DNA of 64,000 nt, from assembly GCF_002309535.1 (NCBI RefSeq), contig NZ_CP023275.1, positions 744,001 to 808,000 on the forward strand. The letters run 5' to 3'. Below the pieces are notes generated by a model, which was given only the letters and a program-made list of their open reading frames with translations, did not search any database and was not told the origin of the DNA. Positions 46,345 to 55,829 of the stretch are shown here, piece by piece (positions within the stretch are counted from its first letter, which is position 1; each line of letters starts with the position of its first letter). This stretch comes from Sulfurospirillum diekertiae. GTDB taxonomy: Bacteria; Campylobacterota; Campylobacteria; Campylobacterales; Sulfurospirillaceae. Made by a program: the position numbers and the translations under genes.

Positions 46345-48281
46345 CCAATCGAAGCGCCGCTTTGGCGAGGACGTTCTGGACGAACAAGGCAAAGACCTTC
46401 TTTATCTTTTGCCGCTAAAAGCATGCCTTGGCTGAGTAGCCCTTTAATGGTGGCAGGTTTGAGATTGGCAACCACACAGACTTGCGTACCCACAAGCTCT
46501 TCAGGGGAATAATATTCACGAATACCCGCAACAATTTGTCTAGGCACAGCTTCACCCAAATCAACTTTGAGTTTTAAAAGGCGATCGCTTCCCTCTAAAA
46601 TACTCGCTTCCAAAATGGTTCCCACTTTTAAAGACGTTTCGAAAAATTGATCAATCGTAATGATGGATTCTGCTTTATGCTCTTTTTTAGTGCTTTTTGA
46701 AGGTTGCGCTTCTACTACTGGTGCTACGGGAGCGGTAGGTTGTGCCATCAATTCTTCTTCAATACGAGGGAAGAGGGGTGGCACTTTCTCAATCGTAAAT
46801 TCATCCAAAAAGTCTTTACGAACAACCAGTTTATCAAAGTTTGCTGTGTTGATCTCAAAGCCCATTGCTTTGGCGATTGTTGTGGTCGTTTTAGGCATCA
46901 CAGGGTGTAAAAGAACAGTCACGCGTGCCAAAATATTGGAGACAAGTGCCACAAGTGCTAAAGCTTGTTCGGTTTTTCCCTCTTTCATTTTCACCCATGG
47001 CTCATGCACGGTAATGGCTTGGTTAGCGATACTAAGGGCTTTCCAAAGCTCTTCAAGGTAACGGTTCGTTTGAAGTTCTAAAAGGTTGCTTTCCACGTTT
47101 TTCAAAATTTCATCGACGGCGTTTAGTTCACTCTCATGAAAGGTACTGATATCTTTGGAGTTAACCACACCATTGCTGTATTTGCCACTCATTCCGATGA
47201 TGCGGTTGAGCAGGTTTCCCAGTTCATTTCCAAGATCAGAGTTGATACGATCCATCAAGGCTTTTTGGCTGAAGTCGCCATCTTGTCCAAACGGTACTTC
47301 ACGCAGCATAAAGTATCTAAAATTCTCTAACCCATAAGCATCAGCGACCTCTTTGGGATTAACGACATTGCCTTTACTTTTACTCATCTTCTCGCCATTG
47401 CGTGTCCACCAACCGTGTGCCGCAACGTGTTTTGGCAAAGCCAACCCAAGGCTCATCAAAAACGCTGGCCAGTAAATAGCATGGAAACGAAGAATATCTT
47501 TTCCAACTAAATGAATGGTCGCAGGCCAAAATGCCATATTTTTTTCATCAGTACCATATCCAAGAGCAGTTGCGTAGTTTAAAAGCGCGTCCAACCAAAC
47601 GTACATGACGTGTTTGTCATCGTTCATAGAAGCAGGGAGTTTCACACCCCAATCAAAGCTAGTGCGTGTAATGGAAAGATCACGAAGTCCTTGTTTGACA
47701 AAGCTGATCACTTCGTTTTTCTTACCTTTGGGAAGGACACATTTTTCATCGCTGTTGTACCATTTAATGAGGTCTTCTTGGTATTTGGAAAGTTTAAAGA
47801 AGTAACTCTCCTCTTTCACTAAGCGTGTAAGTTTGCCACAATCTGGGCATTTATCTTCATCGACCAGTTGCGTGTCGGTAAAAAAGGTTTCACAACTGAC
47901 ACAATAATGTCCTTCGTATTCACCTTTGTAAATGTCGCCTTTGTCAAACATGACTTGAAATGCTTTTTGCACACCCGCTTTATGATCGGCATCGGTGGTA
48001 CGGATAAATTTATCATAACTGATCTCAAACTCATCCCAAAGAGCACGAAATTTGCCACTGATCTCATCAGCATATGCTTGAGGTGTTTTATTACGTAATT
48101 TAGCAGCTTCTTCGATTTTTTGACCATGTTCATCGGTTCCGGTTAAGAAAAATGTCTCATACCCTTTAAGGCGGTAATAGCGTGCCATCGTATCGGCAAT
48201 AATCGTTGTATACGCATGTCCGATATGCGGAACATCGTTAACATAGTAGATGGGAGTGGTAATGTAAGCTTTTTGGGACAT
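46341..48281 (-). CDS. metG: Methionyl-tRNA synthetase
   Basis: Class I synthetase. The 646 residues: HIGH motif in YYVNDVPHIGHAYTT, a zinc insert with CVSCETFF and CPDCGK (about 124-150), KMSKSKGN (about 297), the alpha-helical anticodon domain, a Pro/Ala linker (about 520-545) and a C-terminal EMAP/Trbp111 tRNA-binding domain (about 548-646) for dimerisation. Complete. Confidence 0.97.
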   Translation of the reverse strand: MSQKAYITTPIYYVNDVPHIGHAYTTIIADTMARYYRLKGYETFFLTGTDEHGQKIEEAAKLRNKTPQAYADEISGKFRALWDEFEISYDKFIRTTDADHKAGVQKAFQVMFDKGDIYKGEYEGHYCVSCETFFTDTQLVDEDKCPDCGKLTRLVKEESYFFKLSKYQEDLIKWYNSDEKCVLPKGKKNEVISFVKQGLRDLSITRTSFDWGVKLPASMNDDKHVMYVWLDALLNYATALGYGTDEKNMAFWPATIHLVGKDILRFHAIYWPAFLMSLGLALPKHVAAHGWWTRNGEKMSKSKGNVVNPKEVADAYGLENFRYFMLREVPFGQDGDFSQKALMDRINSDLGNELGNLLNRIIGMSGKYSNGVVNSKDISTFHESELNAVDEILKNVESNLLELQTNRYLEELWKALSIANQAITVHEPWVKMKEGKTEQALALVALVSNILARVTVLLHPVMPKTTTTIAKAMGFEINTANFDKLVVRKDFLDEFTIEKVPPLFPRIEEELMAQPTAPVAPVVEAQPSKSTKKEHKAESIITIDQFFETSLKVGTILEASILEGSDRLLKLKVDLGEAVPRQIVAGIREYYSPEELVGTQVCVVANLKPATIKGLLSQGMLLAAKDKEGLCLVRPERPRQSGASIG

Positions 48282-48315
48282 CGTTTTTCCTAATTAAAAT
48301 TGATTCATTGTATTG

Positions 48316-48513
48316 TTAAAACTCAAAGCCGCCACCTTGTCCTTTAGCCATACTCTCGTAAACGGCTTTCACATAGGTTTTGCGGGTTTCACATTCAAAC
48401 ATTTTTTCACAGTCACTACAGGTCACAAGATTTTTGTCTTGTTGACACACTTGCAAGAGTGCTTTTTTTTCTTGCAAATCTTGTTCGTAAATGTCACTCG
48501 TTTCACTACTCAT
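48316..48513 (-). CDS. Small conserved Cys-containing protein between fbp and metG
   Basis: A 65-residue protein starting [11 protein letters not shown] at 48513, overlapping the fbp stop by 8 bp. It has a helical N-terminus, then [25 protein letters not shown] and a GQGGGFEF tail. The CxxC-x5-C spacing might bind a metal. Homologues seem to sit in the same place in Campylobacter (from memory). Function unknown. Confidence 0.8.
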   Translation of the reverse strand: MSSETSDIYEQDLQEKKALLQVCQQDKNLVTCSDCEKMFECETRKTYVKAVYESMAKGQGGGFEF

Positions 48514-49342
48514 AGCACTTCCGAACACGTTCTATCTCTGCATGCGAGCCAAAGAAGCATGGTGTGGTGTCATGAGGATGTGATGGTGCCAGCTCTAAAA
48601 TTCTACGTTTTCCGTTGATCGCCGCACCACCCGCTTTTTCATAGACAAATGCAAAAGGGAAGACTTCAAAAATCATACGGAGTTTACCTTTGGGTACGTC
48701 ACTCGTTGCAGGGTAAGAGAAGAGTCCGCCACCTTTGAGAAGAATCTGATGCAAATCGGGTACCATACCGCCAGAGTAACGTAAACGGTAGCCATCTGCA
48801 AAAATGGCATCAATCATTGCTTTGTGTTTTGGCTCCCAGCCCATTTGGGTTGCACCAGGTGCGTTGAGTTTACCTTTTTCTTTGAGCTTAATTTCTTTAA
48901 TGAAAACGAATTCCCCCGCTTTATTTAAACGGTACATCTTGACATCTTCTTGCGCGATCACGAGCTCAACACGTGGTCCATAGACAACATACACCGCTGC
49001 TTTAAGGTGTTTTCCCTCATAGCCACCTTCGTAGATGCCAAAGATGGAACCAACACTCAGATTAACATCGACAAGGCTAGAACCATCCAATGGGTCGTAT
49101 CCCACACCGTAAATCCCGTTTACATGTAAAGGGGTTTTACCTTCTTTCTCTTCACTGACAATCTCTTTAATCGAGGCAACTTTTGCAAACTCTTCTTCGA
49201 TGATAAGATCGCTTTTAATGTCTAATTTAAGCTGTGTGTCGCCTGTGGAGTTAATATTCTCAGAATATCCTGTGTCATCAAACTCAATGGCCTCTCTGAT
49301 GCGCTTTGCTGAGCGCTTGATTGCTTCATAAATTTCTTGCAT
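48506..49342 (-). CDS. fbp: Fructose-1,6-bisphosphatase, class I
   Basis: Gluconeogenic phosphatase. ATG 49342 ([15 protein letters not shown]) is chosen with AAAAAGG nine bases before it; the open frame extends into mobB. The 278 residues contain the metal-binding [18 protein letters not shown] and the [14 protein letters not shown] and [13 protein letters not shown] segments. Shorter than the E. coli enzyme (332), as in other epsilons. Follows mobB on the same strand. A palindrome copy encodes PLHVN. Confidence 0.95.
   Translation of the reverse strand: MQEIYEAIKRSAKRIREAIEFDDTGYSENINSTGDTQLKLDIKSDLIIEEEFAKVASIKEIVSEEKEGKTPLHVNGIYGVGYDPLDGSSLVDVNLSVGSIFGIYEGGYEGKHLKAAVYVVYGPRVELVIAQEDVKMYRLNKAGEFVFIKEIKLKEKGKLNAPGATQMGWEPKHKAMIDAIFADGYRLRYSGGMVPDLHQILLKGGGLFSYPATSDVPKGKLRMIFEVFPFAFVYEKAGGAAINGKRRILELAPSHPHDTTPCFFGSHAEIERVRKCYE
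49119..49130. repeat. Dispersed palindrome TTTACATGTAAA
   Basis: Perfect copy inside fbp, read as Leu-His-Val-Asn, six residues before the GYDPLDGSS motif. Confidence 0.9.
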
Positions 49343-49343
49343 A

Positions 49344-49841
49344 TTATTTGACCTTTTTGGCATTTTTTTGTATCCAAGCAACGACTTGCTCGGGGTTATT
49401 TAAATCTAAAATCGCAATATGTGAGGGGATCGCGTAGTCACTTAATGTCACACTCTCATCAACGGCAATGGCATCGGAACAGTCAAAATAGTCTACATTC
49501 AGTTTGTTACGAAAAATAGCAATGCGAGGGAGTGGGAGGGTCTTGAGGCCTTCAACCAATAAAAAATCAAAATCGCCAAGCAAGGAGATAATCTCATCTA
49601 AACTTTTGGGGTGTTTTGAAAAGAGTGTGGTACGCGTGGGAGAGGTGACGACGACTTCAGCTCCTGTTTGGGCAAATTTCCAACTATCTTTACCCTCAAC
49701 ATCAAAAATAGCTTTATCACTTGGGTCATTTTTAATGATAGCTAGAGTATATTCAGATTTCAGAATATTGGCGACTTTGAGGATCAGCGTTGTTTTTCCG
49801 CTATCCGATGGTCCTGTAAAAGCAACGGCTAAGGATTTCAT
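49344..49841 (-). CDS. mobB: Molybdopterin-guanine dinucleotide adapter MobB
   Basis: GTP-binding adapter in molybdenum-cofactor maturation. The 165 residues begin with the P-loop [12 protein letters not shown], followed by [29 protein letters not shown]-type switch sequence and [15 protein letters not shown]. MobA is not in the window. First gene of the mobB-fbp-small gene-metG string. Confidence 0.92.
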   Translation of the reverse strand: MKSLAVAFTGPSDSGKTTLILKVANILKSEYTLAIIKNDPSDKAIFDVEGKDSWKFAQTGAEVVVTSPTRTTLFSKHPKSLDEIISLLGDFDFLLVEGLKTLPLPRIAIFRNKLNVDYFDCSDAIAVDESVTLSDYAIPSHIAILDLNNPEQVVAWIQKNAKKVK

Positions 49842-49941
49842 TTTTTCCTGCTTTTTATGTTATTATCATAGTAATAATAGCAAAAAAAGATTTAGCTTTT
49901 GATGAGATGCGAAGAATAAGAGCTGAAGATGGAGAGCAATA

Positions 49942-50418
49942 ATGCGATATGGTTTGATGGTTTTGGTTGTTTTAATACTGCAAGGATGTGCTACAAAGTT
50001 AGCCGATGATCAACATGAAAAATTGATGGATTATGGGATGTTCAACTCTAAAAAAATTGAGATCAAAAATTCTGAAACATCGAAGACGTATGTGACGATT
50101 ACCTATTTAAACCCGATCAGCCATGAATTAATTACACAAGAGAGTGAAAAATTTATTGTCGGTACGTATATGGCGACGGGGGATGGCTCTTTTGAAAAAG
50201 TGACACTTGGTGGTTTTAAAGTCAATGGATCAGATGAAAATCTCACCGTGACACCTCTACCCCAAGAAGCGCCGCTCCTCAAGCTTGTTTCAAGTACCAA
50301 TGCTTGGACCAACTATGTGCTAGTCCAAGCGCCTAAAACAGAACAGATTAAAATGGAATTTAGTTTCGAAAACGATCAGTCAAAGAGGGTGACAACAAAT
50401 TTTCAAAAAGATTACTAA
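49942..50418 (+). CDS. Predicted lipoprotein, beta-rich
   Basis: Lipoprotein with signal ending LILQGC (cysteine 15). The 158 residues look like one beta-sandwich domain, with KTYVTITYLNPISHE and TNYVLVQAP strands. No family name; a putative lipoprotein gene occupies the same place beside slt in C. jejuni (from memory). It converges on slt and the two coding regions overlap by 59 bp. Confidence 0.82.
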   Translation: MRYGLMVLVVLILQGCATKLADDQHEKLMDYGMFNSKKIEIKNSETSKTYVTITYLNPISHELITQESEKFIVGTYMATGDGSFEKVTLGGFKVNGSDENLTVTPLPQEAPLLKLVSSTNAWTNYVLVQAPKTEQIKMEFSFENDQSKRVTTNFQKDY

Positions 50419-52009
50419 TAGAGACATCGTCACCTAAAAGGTGGCGATAGACCACATAATTTGCAAGCACCTTTTTACCGTACTCGCGACTCTCTTCGTT
50501 ATTCATCGTCTCCATGCTCCAAAATGGTTCATATTCCCCTTGAGAAAACGCTCCACCTTGCAGATGTTTTTTGGTAAATCCCATGCCACCATTGTAGGCA
50601 TAAGCCACAAAAAGAGGATGGTACAAGCTTTTTTCTAAGAAATTGAGGTGAATATTTCCAAAAAGATACGCAATACGAGGGTCGAACATATTGGAGATGG
50701 AAAACTCTTCAAGTTTCTCTTTTTTAGCAATATCCCGTGCCACAAATGGCATAAACTGCATCATTCCTAGAGCATATGACGTGGAGACAACAGAGGGAAT
50801 AAAACGACTCTCTTGACGCGCGATAGCAAGCATCAACGCTTGGCGGTGTATTGAGTAAGTGCTCAGCTCTTCAGGATAAGGAATAGGGTAATAGCTTTTT
50901 GTATAGTGCGTGACACGTTCCATCAAATAGCTGTAATGCGGTAAGGTATTGGCATATTTAAAGCTTTGCGCTAAGGCTTCAACTTCTTCAGCACTCATTT
51001 TATAGACTCTGTTCATAACTTTTGGCCATGCAAAAGGATCACTGATATTAAATGTTGGGTGCGTTCCTTCGAGTACAGGCGATACAATGTTCTGCACAGG
51101 ACGATCCAATTTTTCATAGGCGTAGAGAGCGTACATATTAATGTCACTATCGTGTATGATACGCTCTAAAAAGTGGCTATCTTTGGTCACTAAATATTGC
51201 CAAAAGAGGGCTTTGTCTTTTTCTTCACCTCTCGTAGCCCGCTCATTTGAGAGTTCAAAAAAGTGGAGAGCTTGCTCTTTTTCTTGGTATTTGAGGGCAT
51301 TAAGTCCCAGATAAAAAAGTGATTTAGCGTTTACATGTAAAGATGGATTTACATGTAAAAGTGATTTTTGGACAGTGTCAAGTTTATCGTTTTGGACGGT
51401 GCTATACACGAATTGGTTAAATTTTGGCGAGTTCGAAAGCCTATCTATCTGAGCTTGGGGAATGAGCTGTTGGTTAAAAATAGCCATCTTGTACGATGAA
51501 ATACTTCCATTGAAAAGGCTTAAAAATGTGTTTTCACCACTGTTCAGTGCTACTTCATAAACATCATCACTTTCCATCAATGTAATGAGATTAACAAGCT
51601 CTTTATTGTGTTTTAGACGAGGTTTAATGAGTTTCAGTTGGCTTTTAGGAAGCGAAGTGATTTTGGCAGTGTTGATGCCGATATTAAGGCATTCATCATC
51701 TTCTTTCATTAATGAATTGATGTCAAGATCAATACACTTTGAGATCTTTTTGTATTCTAGATTATCCATTTTTTTAGCGAAAAGATGGAAAAAACGGATG
51801 TTCATCGTGTGGACCATCCCAAAGAGCGCTTTGGCTTCTTTGGGAGTTGTCTCATCACGTTGAAGGTATTCGTAAATATAAAAATCTTTGGCAAGGCTTC
51901 GTGGTTTATCAGCAAAAAAACTAAAATTCACAGCTTCTTCAGCAAAAAGATCGACACAGACGCAAAGGCAGAGGAAAAGTCCAATCAGTAATTTATAAAA
52001 CATTGGCAA
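50360..52009 (-). CDS. slt: Soluble lytic murein transglycosylase
   Basis: Periplasmic enzyme that cuts glycan with formation of 1,6-anhydro ends. The 549 residues: signal peptide (1-23), a long helical superhelix (about 40-365), and a C-terminal SLT domain with the catalytic glutamate in AIARQESRF near residue 400, then SYALGMMQFMP and FVAYAYNGG. Ends by overlapping a convergent lipoprotein gene. Two palindrome copies 18 bp apart encode LLHVNPSLHVN. Confidence 0.93.
   Translation of the reverse strand: MPMFYKLLIGLFLCLCVCVDLFAEEAVNFSFFADKPRSLAKDFYIYEYLQRDETTPKEAKALFGMVHTMNIRFFHLFAKKMDNLEYKKISKCIDLDINSLMKEDDECLNIGINTAKITSLPKSQLKLIKPRLKHNKELVNLITLMESDDVYEVALNSGENTFLSLFNGSISSYKMAIFNQQLIPQAQIDRLSNSPKFNQFVYSTVQNDKLDTVQKSLLHVNPSLHVNAKSLFYLGLNALKYQEKEQALHFFELSNERATRGEEKDKALFWQYLVTKDSHFLERIIHDSDINMYALYAYEKLDRPVQNIVSPVLEGTHPTFNISDPFAWPKVMNRVYKMSAEEVEALAQSFKYANTLPHYSYLMERVTHYTKSYYPIPYPEELSTYSIHRQALMLAIARQESRFIPSVVSTSYALGMMQFMPFVARDIAKKEKLEEFSISNMFDPRIAYLFGNIHLNFLEKSLYHPLFVAYAYNGGMGFTKKHLQGGAFSQGEYEPFWSMETMNNEESREYGKKVLANYVVYRHLLGDDVSISNLFENLLSPSLTDRFRN
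51331..51342. repeat. Dispersed palindrome TTTACATGTAAA
   Basis: Perfect copy inside slt, first of a close pair, read as Leu-His-Val-Asn. Confidence 0.9.
51349..51360. repeat. Dispersed palindrome TTTACATGTAAA
   Basis: Perfect copy inside slt, 18 bp (exactly six codons) from the previous one, read in the same frame as Leu-His-Val-Asn. Confidence 0.9.
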
Positions 52010-52289
52010 GTGCGAACAAAAGTTTAACTGCGAACAGGTCTATAAATTGAAGTGCTAAAATCACAATGAGAGGCGCAAGGTCGATACCACCAATTAACGT
52101 TGGAACCAGTTTACGAATAAACGCATACACTGGGTTTGTGAGCCGAAAAAGGATCTGCACAATCGGATTGTACGGGTCAGGGCGTACAAAGGTAATGAGT
52201 GCTGCAATAATCACCACCCAAATGTAGATATTAATCAAGGTATGCAAAATAGTGGCAAAAGCTTCAATAAGTGTTGCTAAAACGATCAT
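51993..52289 (-). CDS. YggT family membrane protein
   Basis: Small integral membrane protein of 98 residues with two hydrophobic helices around a PDPYNPIVQILFRLTNPVYAFIRKLVP segment typical of YggT. The family is linked to osmotic shock tolerance and cell-shape or division factors in other bacteria. Overlaps slt by 17 bp and gltX by 4 bp. Confidence 0.9.
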   Translation of the reverse strand: MIVLATLIEAFATILHTLINIYIWVVIIAALITFVRPDPYNPIVQILFRLTNPVYAFIRKLVPTLIGGIDLAPLIVILALQFIDLFAVKLLFALANVL

Positions 52290-53584
52290 CTAACAATCTC
52301 CTTCAGATAGGTTTTAATCAGTGGATACAATAAAACAAGCTCAGGGCTATTATCTGCGCCACTCAGCCAAAAACGAAGCGGTTTAAAGAAAGGTTCTCCT
52401 TTGATGCCGCTTTTTTCGATGAGATATGTTTGAAATTCATCAAATTTCTCAAAATAAGGTGCTTGTAAAATCAACTCTTGTAAAAGTTTACTCTCTTTTT
52501 CAAACGCTGCATGAAACGATTTTTTGGCAAAAATAGCATCAACTTTTTGCTTGATTGCACGCGTGGTACTTACCTCTTCGGTGAAAAGTTTTGCCAGCTT
52601 TCCAATGTTGTCACAAGCATAACCGATACGTTTAGAAAGCTCCATATCGGGGATACGTTTGATGTGCTCACGGTTAATCAAGCGAAGTTTTTCAATGTCA
52701 AAACGCGCAGGAGCTTTGGAAATTGCCTTGAGGTCAAACCATGTTATCGCTTCTTGGAGAGTAAAAATTTCACACGGAGTAGGGTGACTCAAAAGAATCA
52801 GATAGTTTAAAATCGCTTCCGGCATAAAACCTTGATCTAAAAGCCATTTCACGCTTGACGTATCATCAAATGCACTCATTTTTTGCCCCTCATCGTTAAG
52901 GATGCTTGGCACGTGAGCGTATTGAATTTCTTGGTCGTAACCCAAACTTTTACGTATGAACTCTTGTCGTGGTGTATCAAAGAGATGATCTTCGCTTCGG
53001 ATGATGTACGAGATACCTTGAAGCATATCATCGCACGCACAGGCAAAGTTATAGGTCGGATATTTATCCGCTTGCATCATCACAAAAGCGTCAACCACAT
53101 CAGGTTCAAGGCTAATCTTTCCTTGAATTGTATCGGTAAACGAAATAGCTACTTCTGGTTTTTTCATACGGATAACAAACGGCTTGGGATTGTTTAAAAT
53201 CTCTTCGCTGCTTAAGTGCTCACACGTTCCATCGTAACAGTACGTTTTACCCTCTGATTTGGCTTTTTCTCGTTTTATCTCAAGTTCTTTTTCACTGCAA
53301 AAACAGATAAACGCTTTTTTTGTGTCTAAAAGCGTGGAGGCAAATTGAAGATGGTATTTAAAATTTTGACTTTGGTAATACAGTTGCGTGTAAGAAATAC
53401 CAAAAAGATTAAGCATATCAAGGATGTCTTGGTCTTTGCCTTCGATGTTCTGCTTTTTGTCCCTATCTTCAATGCGTACCACCATAGAGTCCTTGGTTTG
53501 AATAGCATACATGTAATTAAACAGTGCGATTCGTAAGGATTCTATACTTAAATCTGCGCTAGGAGTGGGTGCAAATCTAACCAT
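52286..53584 (-). CDS. GluRS2-type glutamyl-tRNA synthetase paralogue with lost catalytic motifs
   Basis: By overall sequence an orthologue of the second GluRS (GltX2) of Campylobacter and Helicobacter, of normal length (432 residues), with the family segments VRIED, NIEGKDQDIL, SPTYNFACACDDML-like PTYNFACACDDML and SSVKWLLDQGFMPEAI. The catalytic signatures are replaced: HIGN/HIGG of the first motif is SIES (13-16, in PTPSADLSIESLRIALFN), RIEDTD is RIEDRD, GEDH is SEDH, and KMSKR is KMSAF (235-239). The frame is intact. It is preceded by glnS with an 8-bp overlap. It probably cannot activate glutamate and may be a pseudoenzyme or a recent relic; confidence refers to the gene, not to activity. 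Confidence 0.88.
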   Translation of the reverse strand: MVRFAPTPSADLSIESLRIALFNYMYAIQTKDSMVVRIEDRDKKQNIEGKDQDILDMLNLFGISYTQLYYQSQNFKYHLQFASTLLDTKKAFICFCSEKELEIKREKAKSEGKTYCYDGTCEHLSSEEILNNPKPFVIRMKKPEVAISFTDTIQGKISLEPDVVDAFVMMQADKYPTYNFACACDDMLQGISYIIRSEDHLFDTPRQEFIRKSLGYDQEIQYAHVPSILNDEGQKMSAFDDTSSVKWLLDQGFMPEAILNYLILLSHPTPCEIFTLQEAITWFDLKAISKAPARFDIEKLRLINREHIKRIPDMELSKRIGYACDNIGKLAKLFTEEVSTTRAIKQKVDAIFAKKSFHAAFEKESKLLQELILQAPYFEKFDEFQTYLIEKSGIKGEPFFKPLRFWLSGADNSPELVLLYPLIKTYLKEIVR

Positions 53585-55829
53585 TTTTTAATTTCTCTGC
53601 TACCAGTTCATTCACGACGGTTGGGTTTGCTTTGCCACCGCTTTTTTTGAGAACTTGTCCCACAAAAAAGCCAAAAAGATTGGTATTGCCTGCTTTATAT
53701 TTTGCGACACTCTCAGAGTTTTTGGCGATGACTTCTTCAATCATTGGCTTTAATTTCGCAGGATCGCTGATTTGTGTCAATCCTTTTGTTTCAACGATGG
53801 CTTTTGGATGTTCTCCCGATTTTGCCATCTCTTCAAAGACTTGTTTGGCAATTTTAGTGGAAATTGTTCCTTCATCGATCATGGTGACAAGTTCGGCGAT
53901 CTCTTTGGCGCTAAAGTTTAATACACTAGCACTTTTGAGTTCTCTTGCCACTTCATTGGCGACACTATTCGCAAGGCTTATAGGACTATGGATGTAAGAG
54001 AGCGTCTCTTCATAAAAAGAAGAGAGTTGTGTATCGCGCGCTAAAATATTGGCTACTTCATGATTAAGCCCAAACGTTTTTGTGTACTTCGTAAAAAGTG
54101 CTTGCTCCGCTTCGCTCATAGGCGCTACTTCACCTTCTACGATAGGGAGCTTTTTAGCCTCAGGTTTAGGGGTAGATTCGGTTGCTTCAACCTTTTTAGC
54201 CCATGAGTCTTTAAGCCCTACAATTTTGTTAAAGACAGGCTTTGCATCGGTGTAATCAACGGGGTCTGCGTAAAAATACCCTTGTCTTTCAAACTGAAAT
54301 CTAACATCAGGTTTTTCGGTAATCACGGCAGGTTCAACAAAGGCATTTGTGATGACATGTAAAGAATCAGGATTGAGATCTTCTAAGCCATCAGGGGCAT
54401 CACTCGAATACAACCGCTCATAAAGCCTGACTTCGACTTTTTTGGCATGCTTTGCACTGACCCAGTGAATAGCACTTTTTGTTTTAATCCCACTGGTGTC
54501 TTCACCACTTTTGGAGTTGGGATGATACTCCGCTTTGAGTTCTACAATGTTGCCACTAGCGTCTTTGATAACCTCTTTACATGTAAGAATATACGCATGT
54601 TTCAAACGCACGGATTGCTCAGGTGTCAGACGGTAATAGCCTGCTGGAGGATTCTCCATAAAATCATCTCTCTCAATGTAAATTTCCCGTGAGAAAGGCA
54701 GTTTACGTGAGCCCTCTTTAGGGACATCATGCGGGTAATAAGAAGCATCAATCTCTTCAACGCCGTCATAATTTTCGATGGTGACTTTAAGCGGATCAAG
54801 CACACACATCACACGAGGTACTTTTTGATTGAGATCGTCTCTGATGCAAAATTCAAGTTGCGCTACATCGACCATGGAGTTTGCTTTGGCAATACCAATT
54901 TGATCGCAGAAATTCAAGATGGATTCAGGGGTGTAGCCTCTTCGTTTGTAGCCTGCAATGGTCGGAAGGCGAGGGTCATCCCAGCCATTGACATAACTAC
55001 CATTAACGAGTTCTAAGAGTTTTCGTTTGCTCATCACCGTATAGTTGATGCCCAGACGTGCAAACTCATATTGGTAAGGGCGAGGGAGTTTTAATTCGAG
55101 TTCATCTAAAACCCAGTCATAAATCTCACGGTTGTTTTCAAACTCTAACGTACAGATAGAGTGCGTCACACCTTCGATGTAGTCGGACAAGCAGTGCGCA
55201 AAGTCGTACATCGGGTAGATGCACCACTCATCACCCGTTCTAAAATGATGTGCATGGCGAATGCGGTATAAAAGAGGGTCGCGCATTTTCATATTGGCAG
55301 CACTCATGTCAATTTTGGCACGTAAAACGTGTTCGCCATCTTTAAACTCACCTTTTCTCATGCGTTCTAACAGGTCAAGATTTTCTTCAATGCTACGCTG
55401 CGCAAATTTACTTCTACGACCTGCTTCTTTGATCGTACCGCGGTATTCACGGATTTCTTCTTCATTGAGGCTGTCCACATAGGCTTTACCCATTTTGACC
55501 AGTTGTACGGCATAGTCGTAAATTTTAGGAAAATAATCAGAGGCAAAGCGCACGTGATTCGCCCATTCAAACCCAAGCCATGTCACAGCATCTTTTAGCG
55601 CTTCAACATATTTCATATCTTCGGTTGTGGGGTTTGTGTCATCCATTCTGAGATTACAATGCCCTTTATAATCACGCGCAATGCCAAAATTGATACAGAT
55701 AGACTTAGCATGACCAATGTGCGGGAATCCATTAGGTTCTGGAGGAAACCTGGTGATAATTTCATGATACTTTCCAGACTGTAAGTCCTCTTCCACAATG
55801 GTACGTAAAAAATCTTTGCTCTCACTCAT
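53577..55829 (-). CDS. glnS: Glutaminyl-tRNA synthetase with C-terminal GatB/YqeY domain
   Basis: Charges tRNA-Gln directly with glutamine. The 750 residues: catalytic domain with an intact HIGH (37-40, in FPPEPNGFPHIGHAKS), the HFRTGDEWCIYPMYDFAHCLSD segment, VMSKRK near 264-269, the beta-barrel anticodon domains (about 335-545), a Pro/Lys/Ala linker (about 555-580), and a YqeY/GatB tail domain (about 590-745) with SLANSVANEVARELK and LFGFFVGQVLKKSGGKANP. The tail is a general tRNA-binding helper, best known as a fusion in Deinococcus GlnRS. Many epsilons have no GlnRS and use GluRS2 plus GatCAB, so this may be acquired. First gene of glnS-gltX2-yggT-slt. Confidence 0.94.
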   Translation of the reverse strand: MSESKDFLRTIVEEDLQSGKYHEIITRFPPEPNGFPHIGHAKSICINFGIARDYKGHCNLRMDDTNPTTEDMKYVEALKDAVTWLGFEWANHVRFASDYFPKIYDYAVQLVKMGKAYVDSLNEEEIREYRGTIKEAGRRSKFAQRSIEENLDLLERMRKGEFKDGEHVLRAKIDMSAANMKMRDPLLYRIRHAHHFRTGDEWCIYPMYDFAHCLSDYIEGVTHSICTLEFENNREIYDWVLDELELKLPRPYQYEFARLGINYTVMSKRKLLELVNGSYVNGWDDPRLPTIAGYKRRGYTPESILNFCDQIGIAKANSMVDVAQLEFCIRDDLNQKVPRVMCVLDPLKVTIENYDGVEEIDASYYPHDVPKEGSRKLPFSREIYIERDDFMENPPAGYYRLTPEQSVRLKHAYILTCKEVIKDASGNIVELKAEYHPNSKSGEDTSGIKTKSAIHWVSAKHAKKVEVRLYERLYSSDAPDGLEDLNPDSLHVITNAFVEPAVITEKPDVRFQFERQGYFYADPVDYTDAKPVFNKIVGLKDSWAKKVEATESTPKPEAKKLPIVEGEVAPMSEAEQALFTKYTKTFGLNHEVANILARDTQLSSFYEETLSYIHSPISLANSVANEVARELKSASVLNFSAKEIAELVTMIDEGTISTKIAKQVFEEMAKSGEHPKAIVETKGLTQISDPAKLKPMIEEVIAKNSESVAKYKAGNTNLFGFFVGQVLKKSGGKANPTVVNELVAEKLKNG
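54577..54588. repeat. Near-copy of the dispersed palindrome (11 of 12)
   Basis: TTTACATGTAAG inside glnS, read on the minus strand as Leu-Thr-Cys-Lys. Confidence 0.7.

Noticed and set aside
49942-52009. The 59-bp overlap of the convergent lipoprotein and slt genes as a frameshift artefact
   Set aside because: Both proteins have plausible ends and no better stop exists nearby; long convergent overlaps occur in compact genomes like this one.
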